DNA of 64,000 nt from Candidatus Phosphoribacter hodrii. Lineage in GTDB: Bacteria; Actinomycetota; Actinomycetes; Actinomycetales; Dermatophilaceae. A model generated the notes under the pieces. It searched no databases, was not told the origin of the DNA, and saw only the letters and a program-made list of their open reading frames with translations. Both the position numbers and the translations under genes were made by a program. The first letter of the stretch is position 1, and each line of letters begins with the position of its first letter. Location of the stretch: positions 1 through 64,000 of the forward strand of contig JADJIB010000002.1 of assembly GCA_016707175.1 (NCBI GenBank), given 5' to 3'. Of the stretch, positions 1 through 7,802 are shown in pieces.

Positions 1-1290
1 CGCGCGAACGAGGGTCTCCCATCGGTCCTGCTCGGGGGCCAAGAGCCGTTCAATGGGGAATCCGGCGAAGGACAGGATCGGCGCGCTGTCGGCAACTACG
101 TCGACAAGCCAATGGTCGTGCCCCGATCCGTCGACCGGCCTCATAAGTGGGAAGCGAGTCGCCATCGAGTTCGCACCGGCTTCGTCGCGGCTCGAGGGTA
201 ACGCGAAGCGTTGATCCCACCGCTCGTCGAGCCGCAGGTCGGTGCGAGCCGTCGGGTCCAAGGCGAACGGGTCGACGTAGACCCAGGGCTCTGGCTCGCC
301 CACGCTACCGAGCCGACCAGTTGCCCGCAGCGCAGACATCAACGCGTCGCATCGAGTAATCGAGAGCGACACGCTGGTGACCCGAATCGGTGCGCTGCCG
401 TACCGACGCGCCATGTCCAGTGCCCTGCCGAAGTCAGCCAACCACGTGGTCTGCGACCGGGTCACTGGGAGCCAGACCACGGGGCCAGCGAAGTGTCCCC
501 AGGCCAACGCGAGCGCGAAATCGTCGGCGGTTCGCCCAAGTACCACAAGCCGCCCGCGATCGCGGTGGAAGCCCGTCGTGATCTCCCTGAGGCCGGCGAC
601 CGTGGCGTCTGCTGGCGTGGGCAGTTGCGGAGTTGGAAAGGCGCGATCTGCCGGCACGATCGCGGAACTGACCTGGAATCGCGTCAGGTCCCCTTGCGTC
701 AGTCGCTGAACCTTTGTCGGCGACGCGGCGATGCCGCGATGGAGGCCGATGGCCAGATCTAGCAGGGGGTGACCGGTCTCGAAGTTGACGGCCCCCCCGA
801 TTGGGCTGGCCAGGCTAAGGAGCGGATCAGGCGTCTGAAGCGGGTGGACGGCGTAGATGCGCGCATGTCCGTCATCGTCAACGAAGGTGTTCAGCTCCCT
901 GCGGGCGTCCGAGACCTGTTCCTCCGAGAGCAGAGGCTTCAGGTGCGGGGCGTGTTCCTCCGCGCCACGAATGAAGTCCAGGCGCTTCATCGGGGGAACC
1001 GGCTTGCCGTCAACCAACAGGCTTTGAACTCCTGGCTGGATCTCCTCAATGTCGGTCAGCGACGCCATCAGCGGCAGCAGGTGATCTGGGTCGTAACGGC
1101 GCAACAGGCGGATGACTGCGGGATTGGCGCCGATTGGACCCAGGGGAAGGATCGTTCCTCTGGCCCCACCCCTGGTCTGACTCAAGAACTCCAAGGCTCG
1201 GCGCGCAAAGTACGGCCAGCGCCGATCGTTGGGGATGACGACCGTGGCTCGCGGCGCGCGCAGCGAAACCGCGACGTTGGTAAAACCCAT
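1..1290 (-). CDS. unrecognised large protein, N-terminal part, truncated by window edge
   Basis: Reading the minus strand from an ATG at 1290 gives 430 codons without a stop down to base 1, so the gene continues off the left edge. An in-frame GTG at 1300-1302 is an alternative start; a TGA lies 12 codons upstream of that GTG. The N-terminus contains RWPYFARRALEFL, then TRGGARGTILPLG and LLRRYDPDHL; a later hydrophobic strand reads GRLVVLGRTADDFALALAW. There is no signal peptide, membrane segment or recognised nucleotide-binding motif in the visible part. Codon use is looser than in neighbouring genes (TTG, CTT, TTA, CGA, ACT are common) and the window's CGGCATAC octamer is absent, both consistent with acquired DNA. 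I do not recognise the family and assign no function. Confidence is good for a gene, nil for its role. Confidence 0.72.
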   Translation of the reverse strand, partial: MGFTNVAVSLRAPRATVVIPNDRRWPYFARRALEFLSQTRGGARGTILPLGPIGANPAVIRLLRRYDPDHLLPLMASLTDIEEIQPGVQSLLVDGKPVPPMKRLDFIRGAEEHAPHLKPLLSEEQVSDARRELNTFVDDDGHARIYAVHPLQTPDPLLSLASPIGGAVNFETGHPLLDLAIGLHRGIAASPTKVQRLTQGDLTRFQVSSAIVPADRAFPTPQLPTPADATVAGLREITTGFHRDRGRLVVLGRTADDFALALAWGHFAGPVVWLPVTRSQTTWLADFGRALDMARRYGSAPIRVTSVSLSITRCDALMSALRATGRLGSVGEPEPWVYVDPFALDPTARTDLRLDERWDQRFALPSSRDEAGANSMATRFPLMRPVDGSGHDHWLVDVVADSAPILSFAGFPIERLLAPEQDRWETLVRA

Positions 1291-1919
1291 CTCGCTGTTC
1301 ACGCCGCGAGCGTACTGACTCGCACCCTCGGATCGTCATGACCTTCGCCTTCCCGTGCCGTGCCACCAACGGGAAGTCCTGCGAGGCCGTCAGTGCGGAG
1401 GAGAAAAGGAGAATGCTGACGCCCTACTGGGGAATGTCTGTTTCTGCCTGTCGGGCGGCTACGAACGCCCCGACTCTGCCGTGGTTCGTGCTCGTCCATC
1501 GCCCATCAGCATGCGCGAGCGTTCTACGCCCGGCTGCGGCCGACCCTCACGCCGAACAGATGCGACTGCACGTGGCGGCGCCTTTCCCCGAGTCCGTAGA
1601 GAAGGACTGGCCTAGGAGGGAGTGGATGCCTGATCCGGCTTGGGGGCCGACGTCTCCGGTTGAGCAAGCAAGGTCGGAGTCTCTGTCCGGGCCTTGATCG
1701 CTCACGCTTGCAGGAGGTGGCAGACGAACTCCAGCGTCGATCGCGACGTTCCCTATCGAGTGCCCAGCCGTACTGCCAGCGCATTCTCCGGATCGCACGG
1801 CTGGCACTCGCGTTTAGTCAGCTGCTCGATGGAGGCACGTTTCGGGGTATGTTCCAGCAGAGGGTCCGGGGCCAGAAGCCCACCAGAACCCCCAGCAGAA
1901 ACCTACGGAGAAGGCGTCG
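1291..1919. other. gene-free stretch of about 630 bp
   Basis: This stretch lies between the 5' ends of the divergent left-edge gene and the GntR gene. Short open frames occur on both strands (for example 1338-1697 on plus) but none has the strong third-position GC of neighbouring genes, a ribosome site or a recognisable product. It probably holds promoters for both flanking genes and contains one inverted repeat listed separately. An AGAAGG-type ribosome site lies just before the GntR start. Confidence 0.5.
1757..1810. repeat. imperfect inverted repeat upstream of gntR
   Basis: A left arm at 1757-1771 (CGAGTGCCCAGCCGT) matches the reverse complement of a right arm at 1797-1810 (ACGGCTGGCACTCG) except for one extra C. 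The arms are separated by 25 nt. It lies about 110 bp before the GntR start with no T-run after it, so it could be a hairpin in the leader, a regulator site or an element remnant. Confidence 0.45.
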
Positions 1920-2591
1920 ATGCGTCCGGATGAGATCGCCAGTGCGGTGCGCCGCGCGGTGCTCGAACGCGTCATCCACCCGGGTCAGGTGCTCAACCAG
2001 GAAGAGCTGGCCAAGTGGTTCGGCGTGAGCCGCATCCCCCTGCGCGAGGCCCTGCGCACCCTCGTCGGTGAGGGGCTGATCATCATCAAGCCCGGCCTCG
2101 GCGCCATCGTCACCGAGCTGGATCTCGAAGCCGTGGACGAGCTCTATGGCCTGCGCCTGCGGTTGGAACCACCGCTGGCCGCCGACATCGTCGAGCACGT
2201 ACAACCCACGGACGTCAGCGAATTGCGGCGGATGTCCGACCGACTGGTCGACGTCATGGAGGAGCGCGGGGAGGCGTGGTCGAGCACCGCCTACGCGTTC
2301 AACCGGAGGCTCTACGAGGTGTCGGCCAGGCGGCATACCGTGCGGTTGGTCGTTCAGGTCCTCAATCTCGTCGAGCCCTATGCCCGGATGCACGCCCAGA
2401 TCCCTGGTGCCCGTGACCACACGACCGAGGTGGCCGGGGCCCTGGTGCGAGCCCTTGAGAAGGGCAACGCCGTGAAGGTCGAGCGGCGGATCCACGAGGG
2501 CGTCGAGTCCACCCGCAGCGTCCTGATCACGGCAATGGCGTCGGTGACGAACGTCGCCGAACAACCGCCCGGCGGCGAATCCGGCCACTGA
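1920..2591 (+). CDS. GntR-family regulator, FadR/FCD type
   Basis: The protein has 223 residues. Residues 1-70 form a winged helix-turn-helix (EELAKWFGVSRIPLREALR, then the wing), and residues 75-210 are an all-helical FCD ligand-binding domain typical of the FadR subfamily. The start is supported by AGAAGG about 7 bases upstream. It stands directly before the branched-chain-type ABC importer and a perfect CTGTATACAG palindrome lies between them at 2663-2672. FCD regulators usually repress adjacent transport or catabolic genes and release DNA on binding a small carboxylate or amino-acid-like ligand. Control of the importer is inferred from position; the ligand is unknown. Confidence 0.88.
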   Translation: MRPDEIASAVRRAVLERVIHPGQVLNQEELAKWFGVSRIPLREALRTLVGEGLIIIKPGLGAIVTELDLEAVDELYGLRLRLEPPLAADIVEHVQPTDVSELRRMSDRLVDVMEERGEAWSSTAYAFNRRLYEVSARRHTVRLVVQVLNLVEPYARMHAQIPGARDHTTEVAGALVRALEKGNAVKVERRIHEGVESTRSVLITAMASVTNVAEQPPGGESGH

Positions 2592-2662
2592 CCGGCAGCG
2601 AACTGCCGTTCGGCGCTGTTCCCGACCATCGAATTAACGGTCCCTGTTTGTATTCGCGAGCC

Positions 2663-2672
2663 CTGTATACAG
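2663..2672. promoter_or_regulatory. probable GntR operator (CTGTATACAG)
   Basis: A perfect 10-bp palindrome centred on GTATAC lies 37 bases before the substrate-binding-protein start, in the 117-bp gap after gntR. FCD/FadR-type GntR proteins commonly bind palindromes built around a central GTNNAC/GTATAC. The assignment is by position and symmetry only. Confidence 0.5.
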
Positions 2673-2708
2673 TGAATTATCTGCTCGCTCGGGCCGAAAG
2701 GTATGTCG

Positions 2709-3941
2709 ATGAAGACTTCCCGGATCCTCGCAACAGCAACGATCGCAGCCGTGAGCGTCGCGCTCACCGGGTGCGGTTCCAAGGGCGAAGCAGGCGGCGA
2801 CGCCGGTGCCAGCTCAGGGACCTTGACGATCGGCGCATCGATCTCCTTGACCGGCAAGACGGCCCGAGAAGGCGTCCTGACCCAGGAGGGCTACCAGCTC
2901 TGCCAGGAGAAGGTCAACGCCAAGGGCGGCGTCAAGGTCGGCGACAAGATGCTCAAACTGGACATCAAGTATCAGGACGACACGTCCAAGCCCGACACCG
3001 CCGCATCGCTCGTCGACCAGTTCAACGACCAGGGCATCAAGCTCATCCTCGGGTCCTACGGCTCGGCCAACACCGAGGCTCAGGCCGCGGTCATCGAGCG
3101 CAACAACCAGGTCATGGTCGACTCCAGCGGCGCCGACAACAACATCTTCGCCAAGGGCTACAAGCGCACCTTCGGGGTGCTCTCGCCGGCCACGGAGTAT
3201 GCCGCGTCGATCGTCAAGGCGGTCGCCGAACTGGCCAGCCCCAAGCCGACCTCGGTCGTGGTCCTTTCGGCCGACGACGGCTTCTCCAAGCGTGCCGCTG
3301 ACGGCGCCGCCAAGGCCGCCAAGGACCTCGGGTTCACCGTGCTGGAGACCCAGTACTTCCCCAATGGCGCCACCGACGTGAGCGCGTCGCTCAACAAGGT
3401 GAAGGCGTCGAACCCGGACGTCATCATCGGCTCGGTGCACCTGGCCGAAGGCGTCGCCATCATCAAGCAGGCCAAGGAACTCGGTGTGGTGCCGAAGGTG
3501 TTCGGCGAGACCGTCGCACCGCCCACGCCCGACTTCGTCACCACCCTGGGGAAGGACGCTGAGGGAGTCCTCGGGTCGAGCCAGTGGACCAAGTCGGCCG
3601 CCGGCTCGGATGACTACTTCGGCACCGCTAAGCAGTACGACGCCGACATCCAAGCCAAGTTCAAGCACGAGGCGGGCTACCACAACGCCGAAGCCAGCGC
3701 CGCGTGCCTGGCCTTCGTCCTGGCCATCCAGAAGGCCGGCTCGACCGACGCCAACAAGGTGCGCGACGCTCTGGCCGCTCTGGACGCCCCGTCGTTCTTC
3801 GCCCAGCTGAAGTTCGACGCGGTCGGCATGAACTCCACCAAGCCGATGAGCGTCATCCAGATCCAGGGCGGCAAGCAGGTCACCGTGTGGCCCAAGGCCT
3901 CCGCCGAAGCCGCACTCATCTGGCCGGGAACGACCAAGTGA
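2709..3941 (+). CDS. branched-chain amino acid type ABC transporter substrate-binding lipoprotein
   Basis: The protein has 410 residues from ATG 2709; an ATG at 2703 is in frame, but the AAAGG ribosome site at about 2696 is better spaced for 2709. An N-terminal signal ends in the lipobox LTGC, so Cys22 should be lipidated and the protein anchored outside the membrane. The rest matches the periplasmic-binding-protein type I fold (Peripla_BP_6), with LTIGASISLTG at the first strand and an LILGSYGSANTEA segment lining the ligand cleft. It is the first gene of a tightly overlapping five-gene importer. LivK-like proteins bind leucine, isoleucine and valine, but relatives bind urea, amides or aromatic acids, so the substrate is open. 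Confidence 0.9.
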   Translation: MKTSRILATATIAAVSVALTGCGSKGEAGGDAGASSGTLTIGASISLTGKTAREGVLTQEGYQLCQEKVNAKGGVKVGDKMLKLDIKYQDDTSKPDTAASLVDQFNDQGIKLILGSYGSANTEAQAAVIERNNQVMVDSSGADNNIFAKGYKRTFGVLSPATEYAASIVKAVAELASPKPTSVVVLSADDGFSKRAADGAAKAAKDLGFTVLETQYFPNGATDVSASLNKVKASNPDVIIGSVHLAEGVAIIKQAKELGVVPKVFGETVAPPTPDFVTTLGKDAEGVLGSSQWTKSAAGSDDYFGTAKQYDADIQAKFKHEAGYHNAEASAACLAFVLAIQKAGSTDANKVRDALAALDAPSFFAQLKFDAVGMNSTKPMSVIQIQGGKQVTVWPKASAEAALIWPGTTK

Positions 3942-4822
3942 CCGGCTTCCTCCAGGCGACCGTCTACGGGTTGTTGCAGGGAGGTCTGCTCGCCCTCGTG
4001 GCCGTCGGCTTCTCCCTGGTCTGGGGGGTGATGAACGTCGTCAACCTCTCGCACGGAGCCTTCGTCGTCCTCGGCGCCTATGTGGGGTGGCAACTCAACA
4101 CCTCCTTGGGGCTTGACCCCTTCCTGGGGATGGTGATCGTCGCCCTCGTGCTGTTCTGCATCGGGTATGCCGTGCAGCGCTTCCTCATCAACCTCGTCGT
4201 CAACGGGCCGATCTTCATCACCCTGCTGCTCACCTTCGGGTTGGAACTGCTGCTCGTGCAGGGGATGAACATCGTCTTCACCGCGAACTACCAGAGCATC
4301 CCGACCTCGTATGCCGGTAACGCGATCGTGCTGGGCGGCATACAGGTGCCGCTCGGCCGACTCCTGGCCTTCCTCCTCGCCGTCGGGATCACCGTCCTGC
4401 TGGTGAAGGTGATGGCCAACACCCGGATCGGTATGTCGATCATGGCCACGGGGATGGACCGCGGCGCCGCGCGGCTGATGGGGATCCGGGCGCGGCACGT
4501 CTACGCCCTGACCTTCGGGATCGCCACGGCGCTGGCCGGGATGGCCGGCACCATGGTGGGCACGGTCGGCACCTTCAACCCGGCTGCGGCGGGCGGCTTC
4601 ACCCTGCTGTCGTTCGTCATCGCCGTGCTCGGCGGGCTGGGCAACATGTATGGCGCGATGGTGGGCGGTCTGCTCATGGGCCTGGTCCAGGCCTGGGGCG
4701 GTTACTACCTCTCCGGCACCTGGGTCAACGCGTTGGCCTTCCTCGTCCTGGTCATCGTCCTCATGTTCCGCCCGTCCGGCCTGGTCGGGAAGGCGTTCTA
4801 CGCAGCCCGAGTGGAGGTCTGA
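3938..4822 (+). CDS. livH: branched-chain amino acid ABC transporter permease, LivH type
   Basis: The protein has 294 residues and about eight hydrophobic membrane segments. The start is the GTG at 3938, which overlaps the TGA of the binding protein by 4 bp (GTGA). The N-terminus (LLQGGLLALVAVGFSLVWG, then NLSHGAFVVLGAY) is characteristic of LivH, and the cytoplasmic loop with GIRARHVYALTFGIATALAG matches the coupling region. It forms the membrane channel with LivM. Translational coupling to both neighbours indicates a single operon under the promoter before 2709. Confidence 0.92.
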   Translation: MTGFLQATVYGLLQGGLLALVAVGFSLVWGVMNVVNLSHGAFVVLGAYVGWQLNTSLGLDPFLGMVIVALVLFCIGYAVQRFLINLVVNGPIFITLLLTFGLELLLVQGMNIVFTANYQSIPTSYAGNAIVLGGIQVPLGRLLAFLLAVGITVLLVKVMANTRIGMSIMATGMDRGAARLMGIRARHVYALTFGIATALAGMAGTMVGTVGTFNPAAAGGFTLLSFVIAVLGGLGNMYGAMVGGLLMGLVQAWGGYYLSGTWVNALAFLVLVIVLMFRPSGLVGKAFYAARVEV

Positions 4823-5823
4823 TGGCCACCGTGACGCCGGCCCTCTGGCGCCGCTGGGGGCCGTGGGCCCTGGGCTTGGTCGGTGCGTTGGCGGCCCTCG
4901 GGCTGCAGACCCAGCTCTACACCGGCCAGGTCCGCACGGTGGCGACGATCTTCATGTTCGTCGCACTCGCGCTCTCCTGGAACCTCATTGGTGGCTACAC
5001 CGGCTACGCCTCCTTCGGACAGGTGGTGTTCTTCGGGCTCGGCGGCTACTTCGCCGCGGTGACGATGACCCACCTGCACTGGAGCTTCTGGGTGGCGCTG
5101 CCCCTCGCGGGACTCGCCGCCGCGGCATACGCCGTCGTCATCGGTATCCCGCTGCTGCGCCTGCGCGGCCACTACTTCGCGATCGCCACCCTCGGGGTCG
5201 CCGAGGGCACCCGCGAAGTCGTCATCAACCTCGACGGGCTGACCGGCGGGGGAGGCGGCATCACGGTGCCGACGGTCGGCGCGGCCGCAGCGACCAAGTA
5301 CCTCGGCAACGACGGGTTCTATCTCGTCTACCTCGCGCTGGCGGTGCTCGCCCTGCTCATCACGGGGTTGGTGTCGCGCAGCAAGTTCGGTTTCGCCATG
5401 CGCGCCATCCACCAGGACGAGGACGCCGCGGCGGCCGTCGGCATCAACACGACCCGGACGAAGGTGCTCACCTTCGCCCTGTCGGGGTTGCTGACGGGCC
5501 TGGTCGGTGCCACCTACGCCTTTCAACAGGTGACGATCTATCCCGAACGCCTCTTCGACGTCGAGATCACGGTCCTCATGGTCGTCATGGTCGTCATCGG
5601 TGGCAGCGGAACGGTCCTCGGCCCGATCATCGGCGCCGTCGCGCTGCAGTTCCTCTCCGAGTGGCTGCGGCAGAACTACACGACCGTCCACACCCTGCTG
5701 CTCGGAATCATCATCATCATCGCGGTGATCCTGCTCCCGCAGGGGTTGGTCAACTACCTGCGCGAAGCCCGGCGTAACGGGGACTACTCGTTGCTGGCCA
5801 ACGTGAGGAGGTACCGGCTGTGA
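4822..5823 (+). CDS. livM: branched-chain amino acid ABC transporter permease, LivM type
   Basis: The protein has 333 residues with eight to ten membrane segments. Its ATG shares one base with the livH stop (TGATG). Signature stretches are SWNLIGGYTGYASFGQ near residues 52-68 and the cytoplasmic loop MRAIHQDEDAAAAVGIN, which contacts the ATPases. It pairs with LivH as the second channel half of the importer. Its last codons overlap the start of livG. Confidence 0.92.
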   Translation: MATVTPALWRRWGPWALGLVGALAALGLQTQLYTGQVRTVATIFMFVALALSWNLIGGYTGYASFGQVVFFGLGGYFAAVTMTHLHWSFWVALPLAGLAAAAYAVVIGIPLLRLRGHYFAIATLGVAEGTREVVINLDGLTGGGGGITVPTVGAAAATKYLGNDGFYLVYLALAVLALLITGLVSRSKFGFAMRAIHQDEDAAAAVGINTTRTKVLTFALSGLLTGLVGATYAFQQVTIYPERLFDVEITVLMVVMVVIGGSGTVLGPIIGAVALQFLSEWLRQNYTTVHTLLLGIIIIIAVILLPQGLVNYLREARRNGDYSLLANVRRYRL

Positions 5824-6674
5824 GCGCGGTGCCCGTCCTGGAGACCCGGGGCCTGGGGATTCGTTTCGGCGGCCTCAAGGCCGTCGACGACGTGAGCCTC
5901 AGCGTCCCCGAAGGCCTCACCCTCGGTGTCATCGGCCCCAACGGGGCCGGCAAGAGCACCTTCATCAACCTCGTCACCGGGCACCTCAAGCCCACGTCGG
6001 GGACCGTCCTGGTCGACGGTCGTGACCTCACCGGCGTCAAGCCGTGGGTCATCGCCAAGGCCCGGGTCGCTCGGACCTTCCAGATCGTCAAGCCCTTCCG
6101 CGGCATGACGGTCCGCGAGAACGTCGCGGTCGGGGTCCTCTACGGACCCGATGGAACCGGGCGGATGTCGACGGCGCTCAAGCAGGCCGACGAGATCCTC
6201 GCCGAGGTCGGCATCTTCGAGCTCGGGGATCGGCCTCCGGGCGAGTTGTCGGTCGCCGACGCCCGGCGGCTGGAGTTCGCGAAGGCGCTGGCCCTCAAGC
6301 CGCGGTTGCTGCTCCTCGACGAGGTCATGGCTGGGCTGCGACCCGGCGAGATCGAGCCCTCGCTGCAACTCATCCGCGATCTCAAGGCCCGCGGCATGAC
6401 GATCATCGTCGTTGAGCACGTGATGAAGGCGATCCTCGCCGTCAGCGACGAGGTGCTCGTGCTCAACGCTGGGCAGCGACTCATGCTCGGTCCACCGCGC
6501 GAAGTGCTCTCGGACCCACAGGTGATCGAGGCCTACCTCGGCCACAAGTACGCCACCCGAGCAGCCCAACTGTCCGAGGCCGCTTCGGCGGCGCTGGCGG
6601 CGCCAACGCCAACGCCAACGCCAACGCCGAACGCGGTCGACATCGCCGAGGAGGAGGTGGGTCCAGATGCTTGA
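5820..6674 (+). CDS. livG: branched-chain amino acid ABC transporter ATP-binding protein, LivG type
   Basis: The protein has 284 residues, starting at a GTG that overlaps the livM stop. Walker A is GPNGAGKST (about residues 40-48) and Walker B is LLLLDEVMAGL. Where LivG normally has an LSYGQ-like signature, this protein reads ELSVADARRLEFAKAL, a divergent signature that keeps the following RRLE. EHVMKAI carries the switch histidine. The C-terminus is extended by an APTPTPTPTPN stretch encoded by a CCAACG hexamer repeated in tandem at 6602-6630, a likely length-variable tract. The protein powers the importer together with LivF. Confidence 0.9.
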   Translation: MSAVPVLETRGLGIRFGGLKAVDDVSLSVPEGLTLGVIGPNGAGKSTFINLVTGHLKPTSGTVLVDGRDLTGVKPWVIAKARVARTFQIVKPFRGMTVRENVAVGVLYGPDGTGRMSTALKQADEILAEVGIFELGDRPPGELSVADARRLEFAKALALKPRLLLLDEVMAGLRPGEIEPSLQLIRDLKARGMTIIVVEHVMKAILAVSDEVLVLNAGQRLMLGPPREVLSDPQVIEAYLGHKYATRAAQLSEAASAALAAPTPTPTPTPNAVDIAEEEVGPDA

Positions 6675-7359
6675 GGTCAAGGGTGTCTGCGCCGGCTATG
6701 GGCGGGTCCAGGTGTTGTGGGACGTCGACCTGACGGTGTCGGCCAACGAGATCGTCGCCCTCGTCGGTCCCAACGGCGCCGGCAAGACGACGCTGCTGCG
6801 GGCCCTGTCCGGGATGGTGCCGATCCGGGACGGCTCGGTGACCTTCCTCGGTGAGGACATCACCGGAAGGTCGATCGAGCGGATCGTCGACCTCGGGATC
6901 TCCCACGTGCCCGAGGGCCGGCGGCTCTTCCCGGGCCTGACCGTCAAGGACAACCTCCGCCTCGGAGGATGGCGCAATCGCAACACCGACATCGACCGGG
7001 TCATCGACCTGTTCCCCAAACTGGGCGACCGGCTCAGCCAGGTGACGGGAAGCATGTCCGGTGGCGAGCAGCAGATGTGCGCCATCGCCCGCGGCCTCAT
7101 GGGCAAGCCCGACCTCATCATGATCGACGAGTTGTCGATGGGTCTGGCCCCGGTCATCGTCGAGGAGATCATCGGGCGGCTCGCCGACATCGCCGCGTCG
7201 GGCACCGCGGTGCTTCTCGTCGAGCAGGATGTCGACGCTGCTCTCACGGTGGCCGAACGCGCCTATGTCATGGAGACCGGTCGAGTTGTGATGTCGGGGA
7301 ACGCCGGTGTGCTGCTGGCGGACCCGCGGATCCAACAGAGCTATCTCGGCATCGCCTGA
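6667..7359 (+). CDS. livF: branched-chain amino acid ABC transporter ATP-binding protein, LivF type
   Basis: The protein has 230 residues, normal for LivF. It starts at an ATG overlapping the end of livG by 8 bp, with GGAGGTGG just upstream. Walker A (GPNGAGKTT), a canonical signature (MSGGEQQM), Walker B (LIMIDELSMGL) and the switch histidine-equivalent region (LLVEQDV) are all present. As the last gene of the importer operon it is followed 17 bp later by a strong hairpin. Confidence 0.93.
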   Translation: MLEVKGVCAGYGRVQVLWDVDLTVSANEIVALVGPNGAGKTTLLRALSGMVPIRDGSVTFLGEDITGRSIERIVDLGISHVPEGRRLFPGLTVKDNLRLGGWRNRNTDIDRVIDLFPKLGDRLSQVTGSMSGGEQQMCAIARGLMGKPDLIMIDELSMGLAPVIVEEIIGRLADIAASGTAVLLVEQDVDAALTVAERAYVMETGRVVMSGNAGVLLADPRIQQSYLGIA

Positions 7360-7376
7360 GGGGGCGACGCGACCGG

Positions 7377-7416
7377 CGCGCCGCGGCATACCCATGCGTG
7401 GGTATGCCGCGGCGCG
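7377..7416 (+). terminator. perfect 18-bp hairpin ending the liv-type operon
   Basis: Bases 7377-7394 and 7399-7416 are exact reverse complements around a TGCG loop. Each arm contains one copy of the CGGCATAC octamer in opposite orientation. There is no long T-run after it, only ATTCTGTCT. Its position directly after livF suggests an intrinsic-type or hairpin terminator. A third octamer copy follows at about 7428. Confidence 0.7.
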
Positions 7417-7455
7417 ATTCTGTCTGGGTATGCCGTGGCGCCACCGGATCGCGTC

Positions 7456-7573
7456 TTGCGCGGTTTTGCGCGCTTGCAAGGGGCCGCGAAGAGGTTGAAA
7501 ACAGCATCATCCGCCTCAGACTTCCCGCGTTTACCCACGGGTCAACGCGAGACAAGTTGCGCATTGCTGCGCG
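7456..7573 (+). promoter_or_regulatory. decamer-spaced TTGCGC operator repeats in the 443-bp gap before the sugar importer
   Basis: The gap 7360-7802 holds the terminator hairpin and then regulatory sequence but no convincing gene. TTGCGCG occurs at 7456 and again exactly 10 bp later at 7466; TTGCGCA at 7557 is followed 10 bp later by CTGCGCG at 7567. The same TTGCG(T/C)A pair with a 10-bp period stands before deoR at 17333 and 17343. DeoR-family repressors typically bind such direct repeats on one helix face. Further down, CACAGTATGG at about 7592 resembles the deoR promoter, a 7-bp stem CCGACGG/CCGTCGG lies near 7650, and GAAGGAG at about 7791 is the ribosome site. Confidence 0.55.
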
Positions 7574-7802
7574 GTTCTGCTTGATATGTGTCACAGTATG
7601 GGGGTGCACACATCCCGGGGTTGCACCCGCCCGTCGCGGCTGAACCCACCGCGCCGACGGAGTAGCCGTCGGGGCGCTTTGGACCGCTTCCAGCGCCCTC
7701 GTACGGGACCGCGCCTTGCCCCGCCCCTGGCTGGCGCCATGGGACTTCATGGTGTCCCCGCACCCCGGGATGTGTGACCGACCCTCGCCCGAAGGAGAGA
7801 AC

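Noticed and set aside
1338..1697. A 119-codon plus-strand frame as a gene
   Set aside because: Its codon positions lack the third-base GC pattern of real genes here, no ribosome site is seen, and the product resembles nothing known.
6602..6630. CCAACG tandem repeat as a CRISPR or mobile-element signature
   Set aside because: It is a short in-frame microsatellite encoding Pro-Thr repeats in LivG; there are no spacers. No CRISPR array was seen anywhere in the window.
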